In this document: piece after piece, positions 54,635-63,692 of the stretch
How the letters are laid out: every line of letters begins with the position of its first letter
How positions within the stretch are numbered: position 1 is the first letter of the stretch
Assembly (NCBI RefSeq): GCF_000747525.1
Contig: NZ_CP009278.1
Coordinates: 248,001-312,000 of the forward strand
Reading direction: 5' to 3'
Length of the DNA stretch: 64,000 nt
Source: Sphingobacterium sp. ML3W
GTDB taxonomy: Bacteria > Bacteroidota > Bacteroidia > Sphingobacteriales > Sphingobacteriaceae
Translations under genes and position numbers: made by a program
The notes under the pieces: generated by a model
Seen by the model: only the letters and a program-made list of their open reading frames with translations
The model's database searches: none
Told to the model about the DNA's origin: nothing

Positions 54635-55468
54635 ATGCCACTTGAAAATCAATTAATAGTTGATTATTTCTTAGATTTAGTCTGTAGAGCTCCATTAACA
54701 TTTTCATCTAATTTATTAGATGGAAATGGATTAACGGCAGTTAATCTTTTGCATATTTCTGAATATTTAGACAGTAAAGAGCTATATAATTTTGGATTTG
54801 AATTGTTTGAATTGTGCATTTCCCGAGAGTTATCAATTTCAGCAAAGCATAGTTCTCCTCTTTCATTTCTTAACGGTAATATTGGGATTTATTTTGCTAT
54901 TACCCATTTAATTTCGAACGAAACCATTGATTTTGATTTAATATCGTTGAACAAGCCCATCATTGATAAGATTCACCATTACATTGATTCCAAAAGTATC
55001 ACTGATCGAGATTATCAAGGTTTGGCATATTTGATCCATGGATATCACAACTATGCTATGTTAAATCAAAGTTTGGCTGTTAAAGAGCTTGCAGATAAAG
55101 CAAAACAAATTTTGTGCCATAAAAATAGTAAGGGATATACGGATTTTTCCTTTCCTTTGAAACTAGATATATGTAAAATTGATTTGCCGAACTTCCATTT
55201 TGAAATTTTACAGTTTGCGGCTCGCCAATATCAAACGAATATAATAGACCTTAATTCAAAAAAAATAATCACAGAAATTTTTCAAAAAATTTTCGGTTGT
55301 GATCTGTTTTTATCAACACAAGATAAGCTGTTTTATTTAAACCAAATGATTTTAGCAATCTGTGGTAAGAGTAGTTCTTTCGATTTTTTGTATTGGAATG
55401 CTTTTTTAGAGAGTGTTACTGATCAAAAGTACCTTAATATATGTCAAGAAAAAGAATTTTCCTCTTAG
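54635..55468 (+). CDS. Truncated LanC-like protein (no zinc site)
   Basis: The start is taken at the ATG at 54635; an upstream ATG at 54596 lies within the hairpin. The protein has about 277 residues. GNGLTAVNLLHISEYLDSKE and FLNGNIGIYFAITHLIS echo the GNGLTGVLSFFNYM and GGAGGMKYLLERY motifs of the full LanC downstream, which suggests the N-terminal half of the LanC alpha-toroid. The zinc ligands (Cys and Cys-His) of a working cyclase are absent. It may be a regulator, scaffold or partner of LanB or LanC. It overlaps the next gene by 28 bases. The family call is tentative. Confidence 0.5.
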   Translation: MPLENQLIVDYFLDLVCRAPLTFSSNLLDGNGLTAVNLLHISEYLDSKELYNFGFELFELCISRELSISAKHSSPLSFLNGNIGIYFAITHLISNETIDFDLISLNKPIIDKIHHYIDSKSITDRDYQGLAYLIHGYHNYAMLNQSLAVKELADKAKQILCHKNSKGYTDFSFPLKLDICKIDLPNFHFEILQFAARQYQTNIIDLNSKKIITEIFQKIFGCDLFLSTQDKLFYLNQMILAICGKSSSFDFLYWNAFLESVTDQKYLNICQEKEFSS

Positions 55469-56658
55469 CTTCAGTAGGTCTAGGACAAGAATATGGATTA
55501 AAGACATATTTTAAAACTTTGACGAACGAGGCTCGAAAATATAGATCAAAGATTGAATTAATCATAATAAATATTAAATTCAGTGACTGTTTAGAACCTA
55601 TTGAAATAAATATACAAGAAAATATAAACCATGTAGTTTTTCCTGTGCTATGTTCAGAAGCTGATTTTTGGGATGAACCGATTTATTCAAAAGGTTTTTT
55701 GGCTTGGATGGACAATGAGTTTTCGATCAAAAGCAATGATATCTTCCATTTTAATTCATTTTCCGCGTTAGATATTGCTTTTCTGCTAAAGAACGAATGT
55801 GGAGTAAAAATCATCTATACAGTTCACTTCTCAACATGGAAAAGTTATTTTAAAAACGAGAAAGAACTTGAATTAAATTGGATTAAAGCTTCCAAAATTG
55901 AAAGAAGACAATGGCATTATCTAGAGATTGAGAATCAAATGCTAGAATTATCTGATAAAATCGTTTGTCTTTCAAAAGAAACTGAGAGGATTTTATCTAG
56001 TGTATTCAAAATTGATAAGAAAAAACTTTTACATCTGCCAAATTTCCTCCCGATAGAAGCTCAGAAATTTGCTAATAATCCGTTATTGAAAAGCTTAAGT
56101 CCCGATGCCAAAATTATTTTGTACTGTGGAAGAATGGACGATGATAAAGGAATTAGAGAATTGTTTGAAGCGTGCAATAATTTATTTGTCACAAAAAAAA
56201 ATTGTACTCTCCTACTTGTAGGTGGGGGAGATATCAGTCATCTATTAGGCAGTCTTCCAAATCTATGGGAGCGTTTAATCTATACAGGTTATATTGCGGA
56301 TAGAAACGTTTTGGAAACTATAATTGCTCTTGCAGATATTCAAGTCCTAATTTCAAGGCACGAGCAGAGCAGCTTCACACTTTTGGAGGGATTGAGAAGT
56401 AAAAATGCGATGATAATCAGTGCAATCCCTGCATTCGAAGATATTGATGATAGCGTTTGCATGAAGATAGCAGAAAAGAAATCCGGTTCAATGGCGAAAC
56501 AATTGGAAGAAAAGCTCAATATCCTTTTGGAGAATACTGATTTGATGGAGGAATTGGGACATAAAGGATATTCTTTCTTTATAGAAAATTTAACAGCAGA
56601 TAAAAATTTTCCTGTTCTTTGTAAATATGCTTATGGAGTCCGAGACTTGGTCGATTAA
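55441..56658 (+). CDS. GT4 glycosyltransferase of the lanthipeptide operon
   Basis: A 405-residue two-lobed GT-B enzyme. It opens KRIFLLASVGLGQEYGLKTY and holds IIYTVHFSTWKSYF, KIVCLSKETERIL and the nucleotide-sugar region ILYCGRMDDDKGIRELFEAC. The C-terminal domain ends in HEQSSFTLLEGLRSKNAMII, the GT4 E-x7-E region. It resembles the glycosyltransferases that sit in Bacteroidota GG-leader peptide clusters (TIGR04157-type), which is an inference from knowledge of such loci. It overlaps the LanC-like gene by 28 bases and precedes LanB by 27, so it belongs to the same transcript and may glycosylate the peptide. Confidence 0.75.
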   Translation: MSRKRIFLLASVGLGQEYGLKTYFKTLTNEARKYRSKIELIIINIKFSDCLEPIEINIQENINHVVFPVLCSEADFWDEPIYSKGFLAWMDNEFSIKSNDIFHFNSFSALDIAFLLKNECGVKIIYTVHFSTWKSYFKNEKELELNWIKASKIERRQWHYLEIENQMLELSDKIVCLSKETERILSSVFKIDKKKLLHLPNFLPIEAQKFANNPLLKSLSPDAKIILYCGRMDDDKGIRELFEACNNLFVTKKNCTLLLVGGGDISHLLGSLPNLWERLIYTGYIADRNVLETIIALADIQVLISRHEQSSFTLLEGLRSKNAMIISAIPAFEDIDDSVCMKIAEKKSGSMAKQLEEKLNILLENTDLMEELGHKGYSFFIENLTADKNFPVLCKYAYGVRDLVD

Positions 56659-56685
56659 ACTAATGATTTTAATAAAACAACGATT

Positions 56686-59600
56686 ATGAGAAGATTTAGG
56701 CACTATGGAAAAGCTATATTACGCGTTCCGCTAAATAGCTTCCTATTAAGTAATAATTTATTAGATTACAGTGATAATAAACTTTTCATGGAAGGTGTAT
56801 ATCTTTCTAGCAAAGAGTTTTACAAGATGATCGCTACCAATACTCATACAGTCAATGGTAATGAGGGAAATAGTCAGACTAGACAATCTTTGTTAAAATA
56901 CTGGAATCGGAGCTGTACCCGCTGCACTCCCTTTGGAACGTTTGCTTCTACATCTATAATTGATATACTCCCCACAGAAACTCGTATTATCCTTGATCCT
57001 CAAAAGCGATATCGAAGATCTCGGATTGATATGGAGTACTTATTCTCTATTATTGAATCACTTCTACAAACTATTGAGTCTAAAAGAAACATTAAATGGT
57101 ATATCAATGACAGTCTTTATAGAGGGACTAATTTTCTTCGATATATTGATTGGCATGTGAAAAATAATAATCGGACATATGGATTAAATACTGTAGAAAC
57201 AACTGATTATCTTGACTTTATTATAGAATTGGCTGCATCAGGTTTAAAACTTGATGAATTAATTAATGCACTGAAAATAAAGTATGATTTACATTCCGAA
57301 GAAATTTGGGAATATATTGATGAATTGATTAATGCGAAGATCCTTGTTCCAGAAATCGGGGCACTGGTAATTCAACCTACCCCTTTCTATTTGCTAGAGA
57401 AAATAATACAAATAATACCGGATGATCAAGGGAAAAATGCAATTAAACAGTTGCTTGATATCCTCAAAAAACTGGAATTTAATGCAGAAATTGACGATTA
57501 CGAAAATATCAACAATATTTTAAGAGACATTTCGCCAGATTTAGGAAAAGTCGAAAATACGATTCAGACCGATATGTTCTTGCGTGTTGAAAATGGATCA
57601 TTGAATGAAAACGATATCGGTAAGATTATGACCCAAGTAGAGGAAACCATGGCCTTTTCAAAGGATTACAGATCATCCACATTGGATGAATTTATGAGAC
57701 GGTTCACGGAACGGTATGAAGATAAAGAAGTCTCTTTATTACATGCATTGGATTCGGATATTGGGATAGGTTATGGAGCTCTCTCAGATTTAGCTATTGG
57801 CAGTTCAGATATTTTAGACAATCTTCCAGTTTCTTATCCTACAGTAGAGGGAGGTTCCGAGTCTGCTATCGATAAATTTGTAATTAAAAAATTCAATGAC
57901 TTTCTGAATGGGAGCGATAATATCATAAATATCCGGGAGGATGAACTTAAGGAGTTAGAATCTGAATTAGATAAAGGTAAAAGTCTAGATAGTACTTACA
58001 TAATGGGTACTTATTACCTCGAAAAAGAGCAAGGGTTCAAATTTGACCTAACATCGATCGGCGGATCATCAGGAGCAAATTTGCTTACTAGATTTTCTTA
58101 TGGAGGTAAAGATTTTTTGGAATTAATAAAACAGATCACAGAAAAAGAATCTGAATTTATAGAAAGTCAGAATGCCTCCAATGCTGAAATCGTTCATCTA
58201 CCTGATTCTCGTTTAGGTAATATTTTAATGCGACCGTCAATCAGAGATTTTGAAATTACGTTTTTAGGTAATTCAACCTCAGATGAAAGCATTAAAATCA
58301 AACTTTCCGATTTATATGTTAGTGTTCGCAATGGTACAGTGTTTTTGAAAAGTAAAAAGCATAATCGTTATATTGTTCCTAAATTAACCAGTGCACATAA
58401 TTACCAATATAAAAGTCTACCGTTTTATAAATTTTTATGTGACTTGCAACAACAAAATAGATCTATTCCAATAGTTTGGGACTGGGCTATCCTATCCGAT
58501 AATCGATACTTACCAAGAGTAGAATACAAAAATTTAATTCTTGCCAAGGCTAGATGGAAAATTATTTTTGAAGACATATTCGTTGGTAGGTCTACTTTCC
58601 CAGAAGTAAACGTGCAAAAACTTAAAGATTTTATTGTTACTGCAAATATACCAAAGAAAACTTTACTAGTTGAGGGTGATAATACTTTACTGCTAGATTT
58701 TGAAACAGAAGATTGTATCGATATACTATTAAAACAATTAAATACAAAAAAACAGGTGATTCTTTGTGAATATCTATCAACAGTCGAAAACTCCATTGTA
58801 AAAGATAACAGGACATTTTATTATAATAATGAGGTTATAATACCAATTTATAGTTCAGCTCCCTCTCAGGAGTTCTTTCCTAAACCAGCAGTCAATACAA
58901 CTGTAAAAAGGAGATTTTTAATTGGCGAAGAATGTCTTTTTATTAAAATTTATGGTGGACCAGAGAGTCTAGATCAAATTCTTATAGACAGATTAGCCTC
59001 TTTTATTCTAGCCAAATCAAAATACTTTGAGAAGTTCTTTTTCATTCGTTATAAAGACGAATTTAACCATTTAAGACTTCGCTTCTTTCAAAGTGACAAA
59101 AGAACCCTTTCGGAATTTCAAGACTCTTTAACGATATTTCTAAATAACTTAGTTGATACTGAGTTTATCCACTCATGGACAATTGATGTATATAATCGAG
59201 AGTTAGAACGGTATTTACCTGAAAATATAGATATTTCTGAAACCTTATTCCATTATGATTCGTTAACCGTTCTGCACGCTTTAAAATCGGTAAGAGGGGA
59301 ACCCGACGAAGAGAAATACAGACTATTGATTGGACTTTTAGGTTTTTTAAATTACTTAGACATGTTCAACTTAAACTTAAATGAAAAACATGAGTTTGCT
59401 AAAAAGGGAGCAAACGATTTCTACCAAGAATTTGGCGGTCAAAAAATACTCCAAAAAGAAATCAACAAAAAGTATAAGATATTTCAAAAAGATATTTTGT
59501 CTTTTCTTTCGGATGAGACAAGTGAGGAATACGGATTTTTTTTGAAAGAAAATTTCAACCTATATTGCGAAGAACTCGGGCTTATTACAACGGAAATATT

Positions 59601-59778
59601 AAAGAATATTTCTAATCATAAATCAATAGATTCTATAAAAAATAATCTAATTTCTAGCTATGTACATATGTTCGTAAATCGACTATTTATAAATCAACAA
59701 AGAAAATGGGAAATGATTATCTATCATTTTATGGAGCGGTATTTTCTCTTTAAATTAAAAACTAATCCTGATGAGTGA
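56686..59778 (+). CDS. Lanthipeptide dehydratase LanB (full-length)
   Basis: A 1030-residue protein with both LanB parts. The glutamylation domain starts RHYGKAILRVPLNSFLLSN, then KYWNRSCTRCTPFGTFASTS at residues 71-90. The C-terminal elimination (thiopeptide-type) domain carries FFIRYKDEFNHLRLRFFQSD near residue 785 and DVYNRELERYLPENIDISET. In class I lanthipeptides LanB uses Glu-tRNA to glutamylate Ser and Thr, then eliminates to dehydroamino acids. A full-length enzyme contrasts with the split LanB of some Bacteroidota such as the pinensin producer. It overlaps lanC by 8 bases, so the two are probably made in equal amounts. Confidence 0.93.
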   Translation: MRRFRHYGKAILRVPLNSFLLSNNLLDYSDNKLFMEGVYLSSKEFYKMIATNTHTVNGNEGNSQTRQSLLKYWNRSCTRCTPFGTFASTSIIDILPTETRIILDPQKRYRRSRIDMEYLFSIIESLLQTIESKRNIKWYINDSLYRGTNFLRYIDWHVKNNNRTYGLNTVETTDYLDFIIELAASGLKLDELINALKIKYDLHSEEIWEYIDELINAKILVPEIGALVIQPTPFYLLEKIIQIIPDDQGKNAIKQLLDILKKLEFNAEIDDYENINNILRDISPDLGKVENTIQTDMFLRVENGSLNENDIGKIMTQVEETMAFSKDYRSSTLDEFMRRFTERYEDKEVSLLHALDSDIGIGYGALSDLAIGSSDILDNLPVSYPTVEGGSESAIDKFVIKKFNDFLNGSDNIINIREDELKELESELDKGKSLDSTYIMGTYYLEKEQGFKFDLTSIGGSSGANLLTRFSYGGKDFLELIKQITEKESEFIESQNASNAEIVHLPDSRLGNILMRPSIRDFEITFLGNSTSDESIKIKLSDLYVSVRNGTVFLKSKKHNRYIVPKLTSAHNYQYKSLPFYKFLCDLQQQNRSIPIVWDWAILSDNRYLPRVEYKNLILAKARWKIIFEDIFVGRSTFPEVNVQKLKDFIVTANIPKKTLLVEGDNTLLLDFETEDCIDILLKQLNTKKQVILCEYLSTVENSIVKDNRTFYYNNEVIIPIYSSAPSQEFFPKPAVNTTVKRRFLIGEECLFIKIYGGPESLDQILIDRLASFILAKSKYFEKFFFIRYKDEFNHLRLRFFQSDKRTLSEFQDSLTIFLNNLVDTEFIHSWTIDVYNRELERYLPENIDISETLFHYDSLTVLHALKSVRGEPDEEKYRLLIGLLGFLNYLDMFNLNLNEKHEFAKKGANDFYQEFGGQKILQKEINKKYKIFQKDILSFLSDETSEEYGFFLKENFNLYCEELGLITTEILKNISNHKSIDSIKNNLISSYVHMFVNRLFINQQRKWEMIIYHFMERYFLFKLKTNPDE

Positions 59779-60988
59779 AAGTATTACAAATTCGCAGGTG
59801 GTAAAAACTGTCTACAGAATAAAGGACACATTGCAAAAAAAAAGGTTTAAAAATATTTCATTAATGGATGGACTTCCTGGTTCTATTTTGTTTAATTTTT
59901 ACTTTGGACAGGTATTCAATTGCAACGAAAGCACTGCATTTAGTGAAAAAAGTGCTGCATACCTAGTAAATAAATTCAATGATCTGGAAAGTTTCCCTTT
60001 CGGTTACGGAAATGGTCTTACGGGCGTTTTATCTTTCTTTAATTATATGTCTGACAAATCAGACATATATTCTGGTTTGTTAGACGAGTCATTAGATAGA
60101 CTGGTTGCCGGGTATATGATGGAACGGTATAAAAAAGGGGATTATGACTATATGTTTGGAGGAGCAGGAGGCATGAAATATCTCTTAGAAAGATATGCAA
60201 AGAATCAGAATGAATATCTGAAAAATTTGATAACGCAGGGTGTAACAGTTCTATTAAATGATCTTCTGATAGATGAGAATGAGGAAGTTGCTTTTTGGAA
60301 TATTTCAAAACGAGAAGATATTAATTTGATTTCAAGTAAGCCCATTAATATTGGTTTTGCGCATGGGATCCCTGGAATTATATCGCTATTATTAGATTGC
60401 GTCCAATTTGATATCTGTAAAATTGAAATTCAGAAAATCTTGGAGAAAGTCTTTAGATTCATTTTGAAATATCGAAATATATCTGGTTTATCTCAGTTTC
60501 CGAAATATGCGAATATAGTGAATGGAAATGATAATTTCTCACCTCTAGCATGGTGTTATGGTGATATAGGCATCAGTATTAGTTTATTGAAATACGGAGC
60601 TGCTTGTGCTAAGGATGAATTCTTTGAAATGGGTACAAATATAGGACTTCAAGCTTGTAATCGACGTTCTGTTCGAGAAAGTGGTGTATTGGATGCAGGT
60701 TTCTGTCACGGAACCTCAGGTCTGTCTTGTCAATATAATATATTACACAAATATACTGGTCATTCGGATTTTTTAAAAAGTCAGGAGTATTGGCTAAAAA
60801 AAACGATTGAATATTCTAACTTTGACAAACATAGTGTTGCAGGGTTTAGAATGTATATTGATGACGATTTATGGCAACCGTCATTTGGCCTACTTAATGG
60901 CATCGCTGGTATAGGATTAACCTTCTTGAATTATATAGAGCCTGAAATCGTGGATTGGAGAACATTTTTTAATTTGCCTAAATTATAA
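59771..60988 (+). CDS. Lanthionine synthetase LanC (cyclase)
   Basis: A 405-residue alpha-toroid enzyme with all key parts: GNGLTGVLSFFNY (81-93), FAHGIPGIISLL (His199, active site), zinc ligands Cys262 (LAWCYGDIGI) and Cys312-His313 (AGFCHGTSGL), and the terminal FGLLNGIAGIGLTFLNY. It binds zinc and adds the Cys thiol to a dehydroamino acid to make the thioether ring. The start ATG overlaps the lanB stop by 8 bases. With only one Cys in the precursor, it can form one ring per peptide. Confidence 0.93.
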   Translation: MSESITNSQVVKTVYRIKDTLQKKRFKNISLMDGLPGSILFNFYFGQVFNCNESTAFSEKSAAYLVNKFNDLESFPFGYGNGLTGVLSFFNYMSDKSDIYSGLLDESLDRLVAGYMMERYKKGDYDYMFGGAGGMKYLLERYAKNQNEYLKNLITQGVTVLLNDLLIDENEEVAFWNISKREDINLISSKPINIGFAHGIPGIISLLLDCVQFDICKIEIQKILEKVFRFILKYRNISGLSQFPKYANIVNGNDNFSPLAWCYGDIGISISLLKYGAACAKDEFFEMGTNIGLQACNRRSVRESGVLDAGFCHGTSGLSCQYNILHKYTGHSDFLKSQEYWLKKTIEYSNFDKHSVAGFRMYIDDDLWQPSFGLLNGIAGIGLTFLNYIEPEIVDWRTFFNLPKL

Positions 60989-61016
60989 TGGGTATCGTTA
61001 TTGAAAATTTCTGTTG

Positions 61017-63212
61017 ATGAGTCTTTTTAAAGTTAAAAAATTCCCTCACTTCAAGCAGGCAAACGAGATGGATTGTGGAGCGACTTGTTTACGAATAATC
61101 TGCAAGTATTTTGGTGTAGTTATTTCGACTACCAAACTCCGAGATCTATGTTTTACGACCAATCGAGGGGTGAATATGCTTGGTATTGCAGAAGCGGCAG
61201 AGGAACTCGGGTTGGAACCAGAAGCGAGCCAATTGTCAGTAGATAAGTTGGATCAAGTAGGACTACCTGCAATTTTACATTGGAAGCAGAATCATTTTGT
61301 TGTACTTTATAAAATCCAAAATGAAAAATTCTATATTTCTGACCCTGCAAATAAACTTATAAAATATAGTCGCGAGGATTTTGAGAACAATTGGTATCCT
61401 TCTACTGAAATTGGAAAAGGGGTGCTTATTTCATTATCTATACCTACACGCTCAAAACACAATTTTGGAAAGTCCAATTCGGAAAATAAATGGAAAAACA
61501 TATTACGATACTTTTCTGGTCACACGAATCTCTTTATTCAGCTATTTATTGGATTAATTTTAAGCGGAATTTTTGAATTATCTATACCATTTTTAACCCA
61601 GAATGCTGTAGATCTTGGGATAAACCAAAAGAATATTGATTTTTTATATTTTGTTTTATTTTCACAACTTTTATTTTTTATTGGACAAATCTCTATTTCT
61701 GCTTTTCGATCTTGGACTCTCCTTCACATAAGTACTAGAGTTAATATTGAAATTTTAACCGATTTCTTAATTAAATTAATGAAATTACCTTTTTCATTCT
61801 TTGACAAAAGAACGAGTGGTGATATTTTACAACGAATGGAAGATCAGCAGCGAATTGAGGAATTTATAACAAAATCATTTCTTGATGCAATATATTCTAT
61901 TATACATGTTATGATTTTTGGTTCTATATTATACTTCTATAGTGTTCGAATATTTATTGTGTTTTTTGTCTGTACAATTCTTTATATTATTTGGATATTA
62001 ATATTCATGAGATCGCGGAAAGAAATTGACATTCGACAATTTGATCTCTCTTCATTAAATAGTACATATACGGTTGAAATGATTCAAAGTATAAGAGATA
62101 TTAAACTAAATAATGCTGAACAACAGATCAGATTGATATGGGAAGATATCCAAGCACGAATTTTCAAATTAAAGGAAAAATCACTTTTTGTTTTTCAGGC
62201 GCAATCTATTGGATCAACAGCTATTAATAGTATCCGAACTATTTTGATTACCTTTTTAAGCGCGAGAGCTGTTATAGATGGAGATATAACCATTGGAGCA
62301 ATGATGGCTGTTCAATATATAACGGGCAGTATAGATACACCAATAAAAAACGTTCTAGGTCTCATTCAGTCCTATCAAGATGCATCATTAAGTGTTGAAA
62401 GGTTAAATGAGATTTATGAAGCCGGAGAGGAGCGTGTTTCAGTTGATAACTATACTGAAATTATTCCCTCTAATGCCTTTATTAGATTTGAAAATGTTAC
62501 TTTTAAATATTTTGGATCTGGCAACAGACCAATATTTACAAACTTGAACATGCACTTTCCTGCAGGAAAAACGACTGCGATAGTGGGTGAAAGCGGGAGC
62601 GGTAAAACTACTATTTTAAAGCTAATTTTGCGATTTTACGATTTACAAGCTGGAATCATAAAAGTGGGTAATTGTAATTTAGAAAGAATAGATTTTAAAA
62701 TATGGCGTGATGCATGTGGTTGTGTTCTTCAAGATAATATTATATTTTCAAATACAATTGAAGAAAACATTTCGATAGGCAGCGATCAAATCGATTATGA
62801 AAGGCTAAATGAAGCAATTAAAATTGCCTGCTTAGACGATTTCATAAATGAACAACCTTTTGGCTTAAAAACAAAAATTGGAAATGCTGGCAAAGGAATA
62901 AGTCAGGGACAAAAACAAAGAATATTGATAGCGAGAGCAGTCTATAAGCAGCCTAAGTTTATTTTTTTAGATGAAGCAACAAATGCCTTAGATGCAAAAA
63001 ATGAGAAAAATATTATAAATAATCTAAGTTCTTTTTTTAAGAACAGAACCGTAATTGTAGTGGCACATCGGCTTAGTACTGTCAAAAACGCTGATAATAT
63101 TATTGTGATGGAAAAAGGTGCTATTATTGAGCAAGGCACCCACTTGCAATTGGTTGCAAAAAAAGCAACGTACTTTCATCTTATTAAGAATCAATTAGAA
63201 TTAAGTGAATAG
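61017..63212 (+). CDS. Peptidase-containing ABC exporter (C39 leader peptidase, LanT-type)
   Basis: About 731 residues from the ATG at 61017 (a TTG in frame just before is less likely). The C39 peptidase is at the N terminus: Gln14, Cys20 in NEMDCGATCLRI, His93 (NHFVVLYK) and Asp109 (ISDPANK). A six-helix membrane domain follows (about 160-440), then the ATPase with AIVGESGSGKTTILKLILRF, the signature GISQGQKQRILIARA and the Walker B FIFLDEATNALD. It cuts the leader after GG and exports the core. The 3' end overlaps the next frame by 8 bases. Confidence 0.92.
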   Translation: MSLFKVKKFPHFKQANEMDCGATCLRIICKYFGVVISTTKLRDLCFTTNRGVNMLGIAEAAEELGLEPEASQLSVDKLDQVGLPAILHWKQNHFVVLYKIQNEKFYISDPANKLIKYSREDFENNWYPSTEIGKGVLISLSIPTRSKHNFGKSNSENKWKNILRYFSGHTNLFIQLFIGLILSGIFELSIPFLTQNAVDLGINQKNIDFLYFVLFSQLLFFIGQISISAFRSWTLLHISTRVNIEILTDFLIKLMKLPFSFFDKRTSGDILQRMEDQQRIEEFITKSFLDAIYSIIHVMIFGSILYFYSVRIFIVFFVCTILYIIWILIFMRSRKEIDIRQFDLSSLNSTYTVEMIQSIRDIKLNNAEQQIRLIWEDIQARIFKLKEKSLFVFQAQSIGSTAINSIRTILITFLSARAVIDGDITIGAMMAVQYITGSIDTPIKNVLGLIQSYQDASLSVERLNEIYEAGEERVSVDNYTEIIPSNAFIRFENVTFKYFGSGNRPIFTNLNMHFPAGKTTAIVGESGSGKTTILKLILRFYDLQAGIIKVGNCNLERIDFKIWRDACGCVLQDNIIFSNTIEENISIGSDQIDYERLNEAIKIACLDDFINEQPFGLKTKIGNAGKGISQGQKQRILIARAVYKQPKFIFLDEATNALDAKNEKNIINNLSSFFKNRTVIVVAHRLSTVKNADNIIVMEKGAIIEQGTHLQLVAKKATYFHLIKNQLELSE

Positions 63213-63675
63213 GACAAAGGAAAAAAATATCAGGATCCATAGCAGTGCTATTACTGATTTTATGAGTAAAAAGCCTGCTTTGCTTTTAAGAATTGGGCCA
63301 TCACTCATAATGGCAATTTTAATTGTTTTAGGTATTCATTTTATATCTAGAGATAATTATAAGATTCAATGTTCCATTCTTAAATCAGGACCCGATAGCT
63401 CTAATGTGGAAATTTTTATCAACAACTTGGACTTTGATAAAGTAGCTGATGTTACTTACATTGAGGTTTTTGCTAACGAACTAAACTTGTCATTCAGAGG
63501 CAAAATTATCAACTCTTCAATACAACCGGAAAGAATGGTTTTGTTTATAAATACTGTAAATGACGAAAGCATTTCAACACTACCAAAAAATATCTCATTA
63601 AATGGTTTTATAATACCCAAGTCAAAACTAACTTTAATAATTGAAAATATTAAAGCTTCTTTTAAAAGCGGATAG
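63205..63675 (+). CDS. Short HlyD-like membrane-anchored protein (truncated fusion-protein form)
   Basis: A 156-residue frame from a GTG that overlaps the exporter stop by 8 bases. An ATG at 63262 (MSKKPALLLRIG) is an alternative start. One membrane helix (about residues 30-48, IGPSLIMAILIVLGIHFIS) is followed by a short beta-rich domain. The N-terminal pattern, ITDFMSKKPALLLRIG before the helix, resembles the start of Bacteroidota HlyD-type membrane-fusion proteins, but coiled-coil and lipoyl parts are missing. It could be a reduced partner of the exporter or an unrelated small membrane protein. Confidence 0.5.
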   Translation: MNRTKEKNIRIHSSAITDFMSKKPALLLRIGPSLIMAILIVLGIHFISRDNYKIQCSILKSGPDSSNVEIFINNLDFDKVADVTYIEVFANELNLSFRGKIINSSIQPERMVLFINTVNDESISTLPKNISLNGFIIPKSKLTLIIENIKASFKSG

Positions 63676-63692
63676 CCAAATGTAATAAGAAA

